Assembly: GCA_030744755.1 (NCBI GenBank)
Contig: JASLPY010000007.1
Span: 54,733 to 118,732, forward strand
Length of the DNA: 64,000 bases
DNA from: Kiritimatiellia bacterium
GTDB lineage: Bacteria; Verrucomicrobiota; Kiritimatiellia; UBA8416; JADHWI01
Direction: 5' to 3'
Below are positions 6,353-15,474 of this stretch, one piece after another. The position numbers and the translations under genes were made by a program. Under the pieces are notes generated by a model. The model did no database searches. It had not been told where the DNA came from and saw only the letters and a list, made by a program, of their open reading frames with translations. Numbering within the stretch: position 1 is the first letter of the stretch; every line of letters begins with the position of its first letter.

Positions 6353-7912
6353 TTACTCCGAAAGGCTCAGGTTACTGTAGAACTGCTGGTCCAGCTCATA
6401 GTATTCACCGGAATGATCTTCAACCGGAATGAGGTCGACCAGCACGACGGCATTCTTCTCAAGCGTCAGGTCGAGGTGGAGGCACGTTTCCGTCCTTTGC
6501 AGATCATGATAGTGACAGGTTGGTTGGGCCGACTCACGCAGGCGTTCGACATCTTCGCGGGAGGGGTTGCGCTCACGCCCCAACATCTCCCAGGTACGGT
6601 AAGGGTTGGCGTTCAACTCGTCGACAAGCAGTGTTCGGGCTGTGTACGGTGTATCATTATCAGGTAACTTGATCCGGTAGTTGACTTGCTGTGCATCACG
6701 ACTGCTGTCATTGGGATTCCACAGGACGCCAACGACATGTCCATCGTCACGGCGCGTGAAGAGCGAATTGGGTGTGCGGTCGAGGACCGTAACCCCCAGT
6801 TGACTGAAGAAATGAAACATGTGATAGGTCGGCTTGGGAATGTCGTGGATATTGATCATGCCAAAGCCGCCATGGAACTCAGCCCGTGGAATTGTCTCTT
6901 CGACAAAGATATCAGAGACAGCCCAGTAAGAGAGGCTGTCCGGCGCCTGGGCTTCGCTCACCGTCCGAGCCAGATAGGCCGCGTTAAACGGCAGATCGTG
7001 GATGATCTCGTGCGTCGATGTTGTGCTGTTGTACTCGGTGATGTGGAGCGGCAGATCGGGGATGGGCGAGCGGTCAATCTCATCACGCATCTGTTGGAAC
7101 CGGTTTGGCAGGAAGGTGGGTTCTGCAACCTGGTGGTAGGAGAACTCGCCTTTGCGCGCAGATGTGTTGGCAGAGTAAGAGTGCGACGTCACGAAGTCCA
7201 CGGGTGTGTTGGTTTCGTGGCAAAAGGTCAGGAACTCATCGATGTAGGCTTTGACCCGACCGGCGGTGGACGGGCCACCGACGCGGAAGCCGGCATCGGC
7301 GGCCTTCACGGCCTTCACGGTGTGCGCGTAGAGCTTGTGGTACTCGTCCATGGTCGACGACCAGAAACCGTCCAGGTTGGGCTCGTTCCAGACCTCGTAG
7401 TACCAGTTCAACATCTCCTTCTTGCCATAACGTTTGAGCCAATGCCGCATCAGGTTTTCGATCAGCTCTGTCCAGAGGCCGTAGTCACGCGGCGGAGACG
7501 TGTAGGCGTCCCAGCGCATCAGGCTATGACGACTGCTGGCCAGGATGCGCGGCATGAAACCGATCTCCACGAACGGGCGGATACCGATATCCAGCAGGCG
7601 GTCGATGATCAGGTCGATGAACGCGTAGTTGGCCATGACGTCGCCTTCACCGGCCAACTGGTCCGTATCGAATCCCAGTTCCGGATTGAGCCCCGCCTTG
7701 CCCTGGTTAGCCCAGGAACAGAGGTCCGGTGAACCGGAGAGAAGACCGTGGCAGCGCAGGTATTCTACTCCCAGATCCCGGTGTGCCATCTCGAGGTGTT
7801 TAAGCGTCCGTTCATACAGGGCCAGACCCAGGTGTCCGGAGCCGATCACCTTGTTGAAGTTGTGTCTAAATTGTCCGCCATCCCCATTGGGGGTGAGTTT
7901 GATCGTGTTCAT
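6353..7912 (-). CDS. GH39 beta-xylosidase
   Basis: The protein has 519 residues, the normal size for GH39. The acid/base is Glu177 in YYEVWNEPNLDGFW and the nucleophile Glu293 in LHITEYNSTT, both in the expected beta-strands of the TIM barrel. A C-terminal beta-sandwich follows (from about residue 370, with VVGVLWNPND). No signal peptide is present, so it probably acts in the cytoplasm on imported xylo-oligosaccharides, releasing xylose with retention of configuration. It lies 28 bases downstream of GH127 and 87 bases upstream of CE15 on the same strand, suggesting one operon, probably controlled by the XylR-type regulator at 2868. Confidence 0.9.
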   Translation of the reverse strand: MNTIKLTPNGDGGQFRHNFNKVIGSGHLGLALYERTLKHLEMAHRDLGVEYLRCHGLLSGSPDLCSWANQGKAGLNPELGFDTDQLAGEGDVMANYAFIDLIIDRLLDIGIRPFVEIGFMPRILASSRHSLMRWDAYTSPPRDYGLWTELIENLMRHWLKRYGKKEMLNWYYEVWNEPNLDGFWSSTMDEYHKLYAHTVKAVKAADAGFRVGGPSTAGRVKAYIDEFLTFCHETNTPVDFVTSHSYSANTSARKGEFSYHQVAEPTFLPNRFQQMRDEIDRSPIPDLPLHITEYNSTTSTHEIIHDLPFNAAYLARTVSEAQAPDSLSYWAVSDIFVEETIPRAEFHGGFGMINIHDIPKPTYHMFHFFSQLGVTVLDRTPNSLFTRRDDGHVVGVLWNPNDSSRDAQQVNYRIKLPDNDTPYTARTLLVDELNANPYRTWEMLGRERNPSREDVERLRESAQPTCHYHDLQRTETCLHLDLTLEKNAVVLVDLIPVEDHSGEYYELDQQFYSNLSLSE

Positions 7913-7940
7913 TTGAGTTGCCTTTGGTATCTTAGTGGAA

Positions 7941-9809
7941 CTATTTGTTCTCTTTCACCCATACCAGCATTCTGCCTGGCTCGCGGTTGTTCCAGTGGGA
8001 GAAGGGTACGGCCTGCAGCGTTCCGGCGGAATCGGTTAGCGCCGTCACGCCCCCCAACAGGTCGGGAAGGTGCTTGGCATGGAGTTCAGCCTCGGGAGGA
8101 AGAGCGACCTCTTCGGGATCTGTCCCCAGGTCGGTCTCTTCAAGGCAATACAGCAGGGGCCCCCGCATCAGCGCGACACGGCCTTGGTTCGCCTCGACCT
8201 TGGGATGGGCGTAGACACGCTGAACCTGCATGGGAAAGTCGATCGTGATCTGATCGCCGGTTTGCCAGGTGCGGTTGATCACGCAGTAGCCTTTGACACG
8301 AGCAGTCGTGTCGATGGCCTCATCGTTGACTTTGATCGTTGGGGTGGCACTGCCACCGCGAGTCGAGTACAGGTCGCTGGGCACCGGCCTGCCGTCCACC
8401 CATCCGGGAATGCGGACATGCATAGCAAAATCAAACGCCGTTTCCGGCTCGACGGTGATCGTGACCCGGCCTTTCCATGGATACTCTGTTTCCTGCGTGA
8501 CCTGCACGCCACCGGTGCCCAGATGGATGTTTGCCGCGCTGCCGGCGAAATGATCAACATAAAGGTCGTTGCCGGTGGTGGCGTAGAGCAAGGCCGGGAC
8601 TTGGGGGATGATCCGGACCACATTGGTCGGGCAGCAGGCCGGATAGTTCCAGGGGAGGCGTTCGCGCGGACCGCTGCAGGACAGGGGATTGCGGTAGAAG
8701 GTCAGGCAGCCCGAAAGGTCCGTGCTCGACAGGAAGTGGTTGTACAGGATCGTCTCAACCACATCGGCATATTTCGCATCACCGGTCAACAGCCCCATAC
8801 GTTGGGAGAAGAGCATCATGGCCACTCCGCCACAAGTCTCGCAATAGCCGTCGTTCGGCAGTAGATACTCGTCACCGAACCCCTCATCATCGTATTGGTG
8901 TGTGCCGGCGCCACCGGAGATGTAGAGCTTCTTACTGACGATATTCTCCCAGATGGCTTCGGCCGTGACGGCATAATCATGTAGATCACTCTCCATTGCG
9001 ATATCAGCAATGGCGGTATAGAGATAACCCGCACGGACCGCATGACCAGTTGCTTCACGTTGTTCAAGAACCGGCAGATGGTCCTGACGATAGGCTGGCG
9101 GGCGGTTGCGTCCGGGACGTCGATCGCCTTCCAGGATGGGCTTGCCGGAGTATTCGCGTTTCACGCGTTCGGTGTCGCCGCGCACGTCCACGAAATACTT
9201 GCCCAGTTCGAAGTGTCTCCTTTCACCCGTCACCCGGTAGAGCTTCATGAGCGCCAGTTCGATCCCCTGGTGGCCGGACGTGGTCTCGAACTTGCCCGGA
9301 CCAAACGTTTCATCCGCGTGGTCAGCAACCCGAAGAGCAACATCGAGAAAAGAGCGCTTCCCGGTCGCTTCGAAGTGGGCAACGGCAGCTTCGATGAGAT
9401 GACCGAAGCAGTAGAGTTCGTGACAACGGGACATGTCGGCGTAGCGCTTGTCCGGCGCCTGGGACGTGAAGTAGGATTGGAGATAGCCATCGGCCTCCTG
9501 TGCCGCTGCGATCAAACTGATCAGTTCGTCGAGCCGGGCATCCAGTGCTTCATCCGGCTTGATGGCCAGGCAATACGCTGCGCCTTCCATCACCTTGAAG
9601 AGGTCGGAGTCGCGATCGGCACCCCCGCTGTAATCTCCGCCGCTGTGACCGGCAGCTATCTTGATGTTCTCTATGTCACCTTCCTCTTTACATCGCTGCA
9701 GGGCATGCGGGAGAGTCGCCGTGCAGTTGCGCTCAACGAGCTCAGCCCAGAAGCCATCAGTGATCCTGACTGACTTTAGAGGGGCCTCTACTTCGGTTCT
9801 GTGATTCAT
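7941..9809 (-). CDS. GH127 beta-L-arabinofuranosidase
   Basis: The protein has 622 residues, close to characterised GH127 enzymes. The zinc-thiolate site is complete: Glu324 and Cys326 in GYCETCGGVAMM, and Cys392-Cys393 in YPACCPTNVVR. By analogy with HypBA1 the first Cys of the CC pair is the nucleophile. Glu309 in DDEGFGDEY is a candidate acid/base. An (alpha/alpha)6 barrel is followed by beta-sandwich domains (MHVRIPGW, INRTWQTGDQITIDFPM). It has no signal peptide, hence is likely cytoplasmic, removing L-arabinofuranose from imported arabinoxylan oligosaccharides. It is the first gene of the cluster running to CE15. Confidence 0.9.
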   Translation of the reverse strand: MNHRTEVEAPLKSVRITDGFWAELVERNCTATLPHALQRCKEEGDIENIKIAAGHSGGDYSGGADRDSDLFKVMEGAAYCLAIKPDEALDARLDELISLIAAAQEADGYLQSYFTSQAPDKRYADMSRCHELYCFGHLIEAAVAHFEATGKRSFLDVALRVADHADETFGPGKFETTSGHQGIELALMKLYRVTGERRHFELGKYFVDVRGDTERVKREYSGKPILEGDRRPGRNRPPAYRQDHLPVLEQREATGHAVRAGYLYTAIADIAMESDLHDYAVTAEAIWENIVSKKLYISGGAGTHQYDDEGFGDEYLLPNDGYCETCGGVAMMLFSQRMGLLTGDAKYADVVETILYNHFLSSTDLSGCLTFYRNPLSCSGPRERLPWNYPACCPTNVVRIIPQVPALLYATTGNDLYVDHFAGSAANIHLGTGGVQVTQETEYPWKGRVTITVEPETAFDFAMHVRIPGWVDGRPVPSDLYSTRGGSATPTIKVNDEAIDTTARVKGYCVINRTWQTGDQITIDFPMQVQRVYAHPKVEANQGRVALMRGPLLYCLEETDLGTDPEEVALPPEAELHAKHLPDLLGGVTALTDSAGTLQAVPFSHWNNREPGRMLVWVKENK

Positions 9810-9914
9810 ATGAGTTTCCTATCACAAAGCATTTATCGCAGTCGAGTGTTCTTGCGACAATATCAGTGCTTATGGGATGGTAGTGAAACAAGACAGTAAA
9901 GAGGACATGGTCAA

Positions 9915-12359
9915 ATGAAGACAGCTCTTATCTTTCTCAGTTGGATATTCCTTTTTGGATATTGGATCTTGCCTGTTTCAGCACAGCCGAAGCAGGTTTC
10001 CGGTATATACCCGCACCTGACGATGTACAACAACGAGTCGGAGTGTGGCACAGGCGCCGTTGTGCCCTGGGCGGATCGTTTGTGGGTGATCACCTATGGC
10101 CCGCACTTGCCGCGGGGTTCATCGGACAAGCTCTACTCCATAAGCGCCGACCTGGAACAGACCATCCATCCCGAGAGCATTGGCGGGACCCCGGCCAATC
10201 GGATGATCCACAAGGAATCGCAACAGCTCTTCATCGGCCCCTATGCCATCGGCGCGTCGGGCAAGGTCCGGGCAATCCCCTACTCCCGGATGCCGGGACG
10301 TCACACGGGTAACGCGCGGCATCTCACCGATCCCGCGAACAAGATCTACTACGCGACCATGGAAGAGGGACTCTATACGATCGATGTGAAAACGCTCAAA
10401 GTCGTCGAACACCTTATCGACGGAAATTTCAAGAAAGGCGTAGGGGATGGGATTAAGAGCAAGCTTCCCGGCTATCACGGCAAGGGACTCTACTGCGGTC
10501 ACGGTAGCGTGATCTACGCAAACAATGGCGAAAGGGGAAGGAACGTCCGGACCAATCCCACCGTGCCTTCAGGTTCACTTGGGCAGTGGTTCGGCAAAGG
10601 TGACTTTCAGCTCGTGCGACGCAACCAGTTCACCGAGGTGACTGGCCCCGGCGGAATCCACGGCAATCCGAATCCGGATACCGACCCTGTCTGGGCCGTC
10701 GGCTGGGATTTCCGGTCGCTGATCCTGATGCTCCTCGATAACGGCAAGTGGCACGCGTATCGCCTGCCCAAGAGCAGCCACTCCTATGACGGTGCGCACG
10801 GCTGGAACACCGAGTGGCCGCGCATTCGAGACATCGGTGAGAACGACCTGATGATGACCATGCACGGCTGCTTCTGGCGGTTTCCCAGGAACTTCGGCAC
10901 CAGGACCAGCGCCGGCATCAAGCCGCGCAGCAACTACCTCAAAGTCATCGGCGACTTCTGTCGCTGGAATGACCGGGTCGTGCTGGGCTGCGACGACTCC
11001 GCAAAGAAAGAGTTTCTCAACCATCGCCCGTTCAAGAGCACCAAGGGCGCGCCGGGACAGTCCAACTCCAATCTCTGGTTCGTTTCGCCGGACAAACTCG
11101 ACAAGCTCGGCACCGCGATTGGGCGCGGCTCAGTCTGGTTGCGTGATGACGTCGCGGCGAAAGAGCCCAGCGATCCGTTCCTCTTCTCCGGCTATGATCA
11201 TCGGATGATCCAGCTTTCCCACGCTACGGGCAGCAGCGTGACGTTCACGCTCGAAGTCGATCGTCAAGGCAACGGAACGTGGGCCACAGTCCGTTCCATC
11301 GATGTTCCTGCCAACGGCGCGAAATATCATGTCTTCGCCGCGTCCGAAATCGGCGCATGGATCCGCGTCAGCACCGACAAAGATGCGAGCAAGGTCAACG
11401 CGCATTTCCACTACCGAAACCGTGACCCGCGTTCAACTGCGTCTGACGCGATGTTTGCCGGCATGGCGACCGTTGGTAACACCAAGGCGACCGGCGGTGT
11501 GATGCGGTGTCTTGGGAGCAACAAACGAACGATGGGCCTGATTGCCGTCGACCGTGAGTCCGGCGCGTCCGGCGCCTACTACGAACTCGACGCGGATCTG
11601 AACTTGAAGAAATCGGATGACGCCGCGGGAAAGGCGTTCGTCGCGGACGCGGCACCCCCTGCTGCTGTCTTCAAAGTTGATGCCGCTTCTGTGATCCTCG
11701 TCGAAGACGGCAAGCGCTACCGCATTCCGAAAGGCGTGGGGTATGGCGCAGAGACCGCCGGCGGCCTGAATGTTGCACGCGTGTGTCGCGAAGTCGCTAC
11801 CGAGCGGGACCTGTTCAACTGCCATGGCACGTTCTACGAACTCCCGGCCCGCAACGCCCAGGGCTTCGCAAAGATCCGCCCCGTCGCCAGCCACAGTCTG
11901 GCCATCCACGACTACTGCTCCTATCGCGGTATGATGATGCTCACCGGGATCAGTCCCGCAGCGTTGAAGGCGGGCAACGAGCACATCATCGCAAGTGATG
12001 ACGGCAAGGCCGCCGTCTGGGCCGGGGTCATTGATGACCTGTGGGGACTCGGCAAACCCCGCGGCCAGGGCGGCCCCTGGAAAGACTCAACCGTCAAGGC
12101 CAACCTGCCGTCCGATCCGTATCTCATGACGGCATACGACAAGAAGTCCATGGTCCTTTCACACGCTGGAGCTGACACCATCGAGTTCCAAGTGGAAGTT
12201 GACATCGACGGTACGGGGCTGTGGGTGCCGTACCAGACGTTCCAGGTCCAGGCAGAGAAACAAACCGCACACCAGTTTCCGGACGAGTTTTCCGCCTATT
12301 GGATCAGGGTAAAGGCCGGGAAGAGCTGCACCGCCACGGCGCAGTTTGAGTACAAATAG
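9915..12359 (+). CDS. Large exported protein of unknown function, beta-propeller-like
   Basis: The protein has 814 residues and follows AAGAGGACA. The signal peptide is MKTALIFLSWIFLFGYWILP with cleavage after VSA. The N-terminal half has repeated short segments of the propeller type (LWVITYGPHLPRG, DKLYSISADLEQ, KIYYATMEEGLYTIDVKTLK). Later parts repeat a module: SNLWFVSPDKLDKLG and AAVWAGVIDDLWGLGKPRGQ, each followed by DPFLFSGYDHRMIQLSHA or DPYLMTAYDKKSMVLSHA and a strand pair. So there are two paralogous halves near residues 390-500 and 690-810. No catalytic motif is recognised. It sits 13 bases before a sulfatase. A role in binding or degrading a sulfated glycan is inferred from context only. 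Confidence 0.7.
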   Translation: MKTALIFLSWIFLFGYWILPVSAQPKQVSGIYPHLTMYNNESECGTGAVVPWADRLWVITYGPHLPRGSSDKLYSISADLEQTIHPESIGGTPANRMIHKESQQLFIGPYAIGASGKVRAIPYSRMPGRHTGNARHLTDPANKIYYATMEEGLYTIDVKTLKVVEHLIDGNFKKGVGDGIKSKLPGYHGKGLYCGHGSVIYANNGERGRNVRTNPTVPSGSLGQWFGKGDFQLVRRNQFTEVTGPGGIHGNPNPDTDPVWAVGWDFRSLILMLLDNGKWHAYRLPKSSHSYDGAHGWNTEWPRIRDIGENDLMMTMHGCFWRFPRNFGTRTSAGIKPRSNYLKVIGDFCRWNDRVVLGCDDSAKKEFLNHRPFKSTKGAPGQSNSNLWFVSPDKLDKLGTAIGRGSVWLRDDVAAKEPSDPFLFSGYDHRMIQLSHATGSSVTFTLEVDRQGNGTWATVRSIDVPANGAKYHVFAASEIGAWIRVSTDKDASKVNAHFHYRNRDPRSTASDAMFAGMATVGNTKATGGVMRCLGSNKRTMGLIAVDRESGASGAYYELDADLNLKKSDDAAGKAFVADAAPPAAVFKVDAASVILVEDGKRYRIPKGVGYGAETAGGLNVARVCREVATERDLFNCHGTFYELPARNAQGFAKIRPVASHSLAIHDYCSYRGMMMLTGISPAALKAGNEHIIASDDGKAAVWAGVIDDLWGLGKPRGQGGPWKDSTVKANLPSDPYLMTAYDKKSMVLSHAGADTIEFQVEVDIDGTGLWVPYQTFQVQAEKQTAHQFPDEFSAYWIRVKAGKSCTATAQFEYK

Positions 12360-12372
12360 TGGGACAAACACC

Positions 12373-13986
12373 ATGAATTATAGTAGACGCGCCCTTATAA
12401 AGACAGCGTTCGTCACTGTTGTCGTCCTTGCCACAATATCTCATTCGGTATTTGCAGCTCCTAACCAGTCAGAACCCAATGTCATCCTCATCATGACCGA
12501 TGACATGGGGTTCTCGGATATTGGCTGTTATGGCAGTGAGATCGAGACTCCCAACCTTGACCTGCTTGCGAAGCAGGGCCTTCGGTTCACACAGTTCTAT
12601 AACGAAGGTGTCTGCGTACCAACTCGGGTCAGCCTTTTGACCGGCCTCCATGCGAAACAGACGGGCAATAACTCAAACGGTAACAAAGAACTTTCCAAGC
12701 ATAGCGTAACATTGGCTGAGGCGATCGGCCCGGCAGGATACAGGACCTACCATACGGGTAAATGGATGGTTGGTTCCAGGAAGAAGTCAATGTGGCCCGT
12801 TGGCCGCGGATTTGATCATTCGTATGGCTGTCCGGAAGGAGGCGGGGTCTACTTCGCCCCATCCGCGTTTTACAAGAACATGGGAAGGAAACCCTCGATG
12901 AAACGCTCGATTGCCAGAGACACGGAGGTGATCTACGACATTAAAAGGGATCCCCCCAAAGGCTGGTATGCCACCGACGCGTGGACAGAAGAGGGTATTA
13001 GGTTTGTACGAGAAGCTGTTCATATGAAGAAACCGTTCTTGTGGTATCTTGCCTACAATGCTCCGCACTGGCCTCTTAAAGCAAAGCCGGAAGATATCGC
13101 CAAGTACCGTGGAAGATACAAGGTCGGCTGGGATAACGTTCGGCAGCGACGTTACGAGCGCTTGGTCAAAACCGGCATTATTGGCGAGAGCAGCAAGCTG
13201 TCACCTCGAGGAGGAAAGATTCCTGCATGGAATCGTTTGTCTGAAGCAGAAAAGGAGAAGCAGGATTTGAGGATGGCGACTTATGCCGCCATGGTTGACT
13301 GCGTTGATCAGAATATCGGCAAGATCGTCAGAAGCCTGAAGGAATTGGACGTCTACGAGAACACCGTGATTCTCTTTCTCTCCGATAATGGTGGTGACGC
13401 CGGCGGTGGAGTTACGGGCAGCGATACCGGAAAAGGAACCTGCGGTACCGCTGAATCACATGTCAAATATGGCGAATGCTGGGCCAATGTGTGTGATACG
13501 CCGTTTAGAAGATACAAGGCTTGGCTTCATGAAGGCGGCGTTGCCACGCCGTTGATAGCACATTGGCCGAAGGGTATTCCGCCCGAACTTCACGGAACAC
13601 TTGTCACTGAGCCAACACACGTCATCGATTTGATGGCCACCTGTGTAGATCTGTCAGGAGGGGAGTACCCGGAAACATACAAGGGTAATCAGATCATCCC
13701 CATGGCGGGAAAGAGCTTGCGGCCCTTGTTGGAGGGAAGAACCTTCAGCCGTGAGAACCCGATCTATTTCAATTTGGGTGGTTCCCGCGCCATGCGGAAG
13801 GGCAAATGGAAGCTCATTTCCGTGAAAGGCGGTCCATGGGAACTTTATGACATGCAGACGGATCGAACCGAACTGAACAACCTGGCAGCAGCACTTCCTG
13901 AAAAAGTAAAGGAGCTGTCGACTCTGTATGGCGCATGGTCGGATCAGCGTTTTGTCACAACGAAAAACAGGAAAGCCAAGAAATGA
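12373..13986 (+). CDS. Exported sulfatase (arylsulfatase family S1)
   Basis: The protein has 537 residues from ATG 12373; an earlier in-frame start at 12346 would overlap the preceding gene. The N-terminus MNYSRRALIKTAFVTVV is a signal peptide with a twin-arginine-like SRR. The metal-binding start VILIMTDDMGFSDIGCYG and the formylglycine motif with Cys81 in CVPTRVSLLTG are intact. The downstream block is HTGKWMVG, where most relatives have GKWHLG, so the usual His is Met. SDNGGDAGG and the C-terminal KWKLISVKGGPWELYDMQTD are typical of S1. It hydrolyses sulfate esters once its Cys is converted to formylglycine; the converting enzyme is not in this window. The stop overlaps the next frame by ATGA. 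Confidence 0.9.
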   Translation: MNYSRRALIKTAFVTVVVLATISHSVFAAPNQSEPNVILIMTDDMGFSDIGCYGSEIETPNLDLLAKQGLRFTQFYNEGVCVPTRVSLLTGLHAKQTGNNSNGNKELSKHSVTLAEAIGPAGYRTYHTGKWMVGSRKKSMWPVGRGFDHSYGCPEGGGVYFAPSAFYKNMGRKPSMKRSIARDTEVIYDIKRDPPKGWYATDAWTEEGIRFVREAVHMKKPFLWYLAYNAPHWPLKAKPEDIAKYRGRYKVGWDNVRQRRYERLVKTGIIGESSKLSPRGGKIPAWNRLSEAEKEKQDLRMATYAAMVDCVDQNIGKIVRSLKELDVYENTVILFLSDNGGDAGGGVTGSDTGKGTCGTAESHVKYGECWANVCDTPFRRYKAWLHEGGVATPLIAHWPKGIPPELHGTLVTEPTHVIDLMATCVDLSGGEYPETYKGNQIIPMAGKSLRPLLEGRTFSRENPIYFNLGGSRAMRKGKWKLISVKGGPWELYDMQTDRTELNNLAAALPEKVKELSTLYGAWSDQRFVTTKNRKAKK

Positions 13987-14500
13987 ACTTGCCGAGAGTA
14001 ACGAAGCATAATTTCATCCGGCTATCTGCCGGATTGACTTTGGCATGCGCCACGCAGCTCGCCGCACAGGAATCTCCCTACGCCGCCGGCTTCCCTCCGC
14101 CAGCCCCCAACCGCCAGGCCCGCACTAAGATCAAGCTCACGCGAAATCCACAAGGGCTCCTTTTCCGGTCTGAGAAAAGTTATCAGGAGTCCGCGGCTAA
14201 CATACGGAAGTACCTGGTCACCAAATACGGCCGAAAGTGCGCAAGCACTATCCCGACCAGGATTCCACATCCATCAAGCCCGCTCCCCGCCCGTCCATCG
14301 ACGGTCTTGTCACGCACGAGGACCGTCGTTGGGGAGCCGACACCATGGAGATCATCAAGAAGGCCGGCAAGGAAGACCTCGCCGAACTCAAGTTGATCAA
14401 CGCCTCTCACGGTTTTATCCTGTTTTCCCCTCACCAGGCACTCGCCCTTGATCATCTCGAGAGGTTCTTCGGCAAGCATTTCGCGCAGACACATGAATAG
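13983..14500 (+). pseudogene. Frameshifted exported protein of unknown function
   Basis: The frame opens with ATGA overlapping the sulfatase stop and encodes a signal-peptide-like start (MNLPRVTKHNFIRLSAGLTL, cleavage near ATQLAA), then a Pro-rich segment. Around 14230 the coding sense moves to another frame: KYLVTKYGRK in the first frame continues naturally as VRKHYPDQDSTSIKPAPRPS and then GADTMEIIKKAGKEDLAELK in the other, ending at a stop at 14498. One missing base near CGAAAGTGCGC explains it. Repaired, the protein would be about 172 residues, with no recognised domain. Either a real loss of function or a sequencing error. Confidence 0.55.
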
Positions 14501-14754
14501 AACAGTGAAGTTCCTGATGTCTCGCTACAGAAATGTGCCACTGCGGAAAACGCTCCATAGGAGCCATTACCGTAGTGATTTCGATCAATGATAGCTGGCC
14601 GAGACTGAGGTGGAAGAATCTCTTTACCCCGGGAAAAGAAACAGGGGGCAGCAGGAAGGAGGAAGAAACAGAGAGATTCCGAAACATTGACCCCACGAAC
14701 AATGGCGGTTTAGGTATGCGAAAACCAGAGAAGTCATATAGGTAGAGAGTTTTT

Positions 14755-15046
14755 TGACAGGATCTACAGAATCTACAGGATGGGATTGTGGCATGAATCT
14801 GATGGTGGTTCCCATTGCACTTTGCATTTACCCAATCTCACGGTTACTTGCAGGAACCACCATCAAATTCCTGCCACGGTTTGCTATGGATGGGGAAGGA
14901 AATGCTCTGATCTTCTCCTATCCATTGCCAGCCGTGGCAGGAACTTGGTGCTGGTTTCGCGCAAGGATGCCATAAGAAAGGTGAACTATAGCGCATCTGA
15001 AACCAGCGCCAAGTTCATGACACCTCCCATCCTGTAGATTCTGTCA
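14755..15046. repeat. Double-hairpin element bounded by inverted repeats
   Basis: The outer arms are TGACAGGATCTACAGAATCT...GGATGGGA on the left (14755-14785) and TCCCATCCTGTAGATTCTGT CA on the right (15025-15046). The left arm carries one extra GATCTACAG unit. Inside are four alternating copies of a 25-base unit: 14788-14812 (+), 14853-14877 (-), 14934-14958 (+) and 14999-15023 (-). They form two hairpins of 90 bases each; an alternative hairpin can form between units 2 and 3. Mismatches are few and partly compensated. There is no open frame with coding signs. It could be a small non-autonomous mobile element or a structured RNA. Confidence 0.7.
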
Positions 15047-15182
15047 AAACACTCCTGATATCCGTGACCATCTGCTTGCATCCCGCCACTGCGGGGCGCG
15101 CTCATCCCAAGTCTAAACTCCTCGCAACGGTAAAAGCTCCATAGGAGCCATCTGCGTTGTGAAACAGATCAACGGGGGCAGG

Positions 15183-15400
15183 GTGAAACGGGGGTACGAG
15201 ATTCTGTTTACCCCACAGCGCAAGGGGTTAGGCGCTAGGTGTTAGTAGCTAGGATTCTGGGACGGCGCAAATCGACCCCACGGTTTTGAGTGGGACACGA
15301 GGCACGCATCGCTACGCGGACGGCGGACTTTTCCCGCTAACGCCTAGCGCCTAGCGCCTAACCACTGCGTTCTGCGCTCACAGCGCAGAACGCTCCATAG
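15183..15400. repeat. Dispersed intergenic repeat, copy B
   Basis: It carries GAGATTCTGTTTACCCCACA, GGTTAGGCGCTAGG, ATCGCTACGCGGACGGCGGA, CCCGCTAACGCCTAGCGCCT and finally a perfect hairpin at 15367-15393: 12-bp arms GCGTTCTGCGCT/AGCGCAGAACGC with loop CAC. The end portion 15308-15393 is matched in inverted orientation at 63908-64000. The start portion matches 361-405. Confidence 0.75.
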
Positions 15401-15409
15401 TGATCTCTA

Positions 15410-15438
15410 TTGACTGTATCTCCAATATGTTGTATATA
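15410..15438 (+). promoter_or_regulatory. Promoter for UPF0175-PIN toxin-antitoxin pair
   Basis: TTGACT (15410-15415) and TATATA (15433-15438) are separated by exactly 17 bases. An AAAGGGGG ribosome binding site follows just ahead of the ATG at 15475. The promoter begins right after the terminal hairpin of dispersed repeat B. Confidence 0.55.
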
Positions 15439-15474
15439 TGTATAAGATTAGGTACATACTGAAAGGGGGCTGTT

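Larger units (their letters stand above)
14501..15474. other. Long repeat-filled intergenic region
   Basis: Nearly 1 kb without a gene. It holds a degenerate repeat unit near 14520-14600 (CGCTCCATAGGAGCCAT), a double-hairpin element at 14755-15046, a second degenerate unit near 15080-15170 with the same GCTCCATAGGAGCCAT core, dispersed repeat copy B at 15183-15400, and a promoter for the next toxin-antitoxin pair. No protein content is credible. Confidence 0.65.

Noticed and set aside
6686..7732. Long plus-strand open frame of 348 codons
   Set aside because: It lies antisense to the GH39 gene, has no recognisable domain or ribosome binding site, and its Val/Arg/Gly-rich composition is typical of a shadow frame.
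14754..15037. Short plus-strand frames within the double-hairpin element
   Set aside because: Frames follow from the palindromic repeats; there is no start signal and no similarity.
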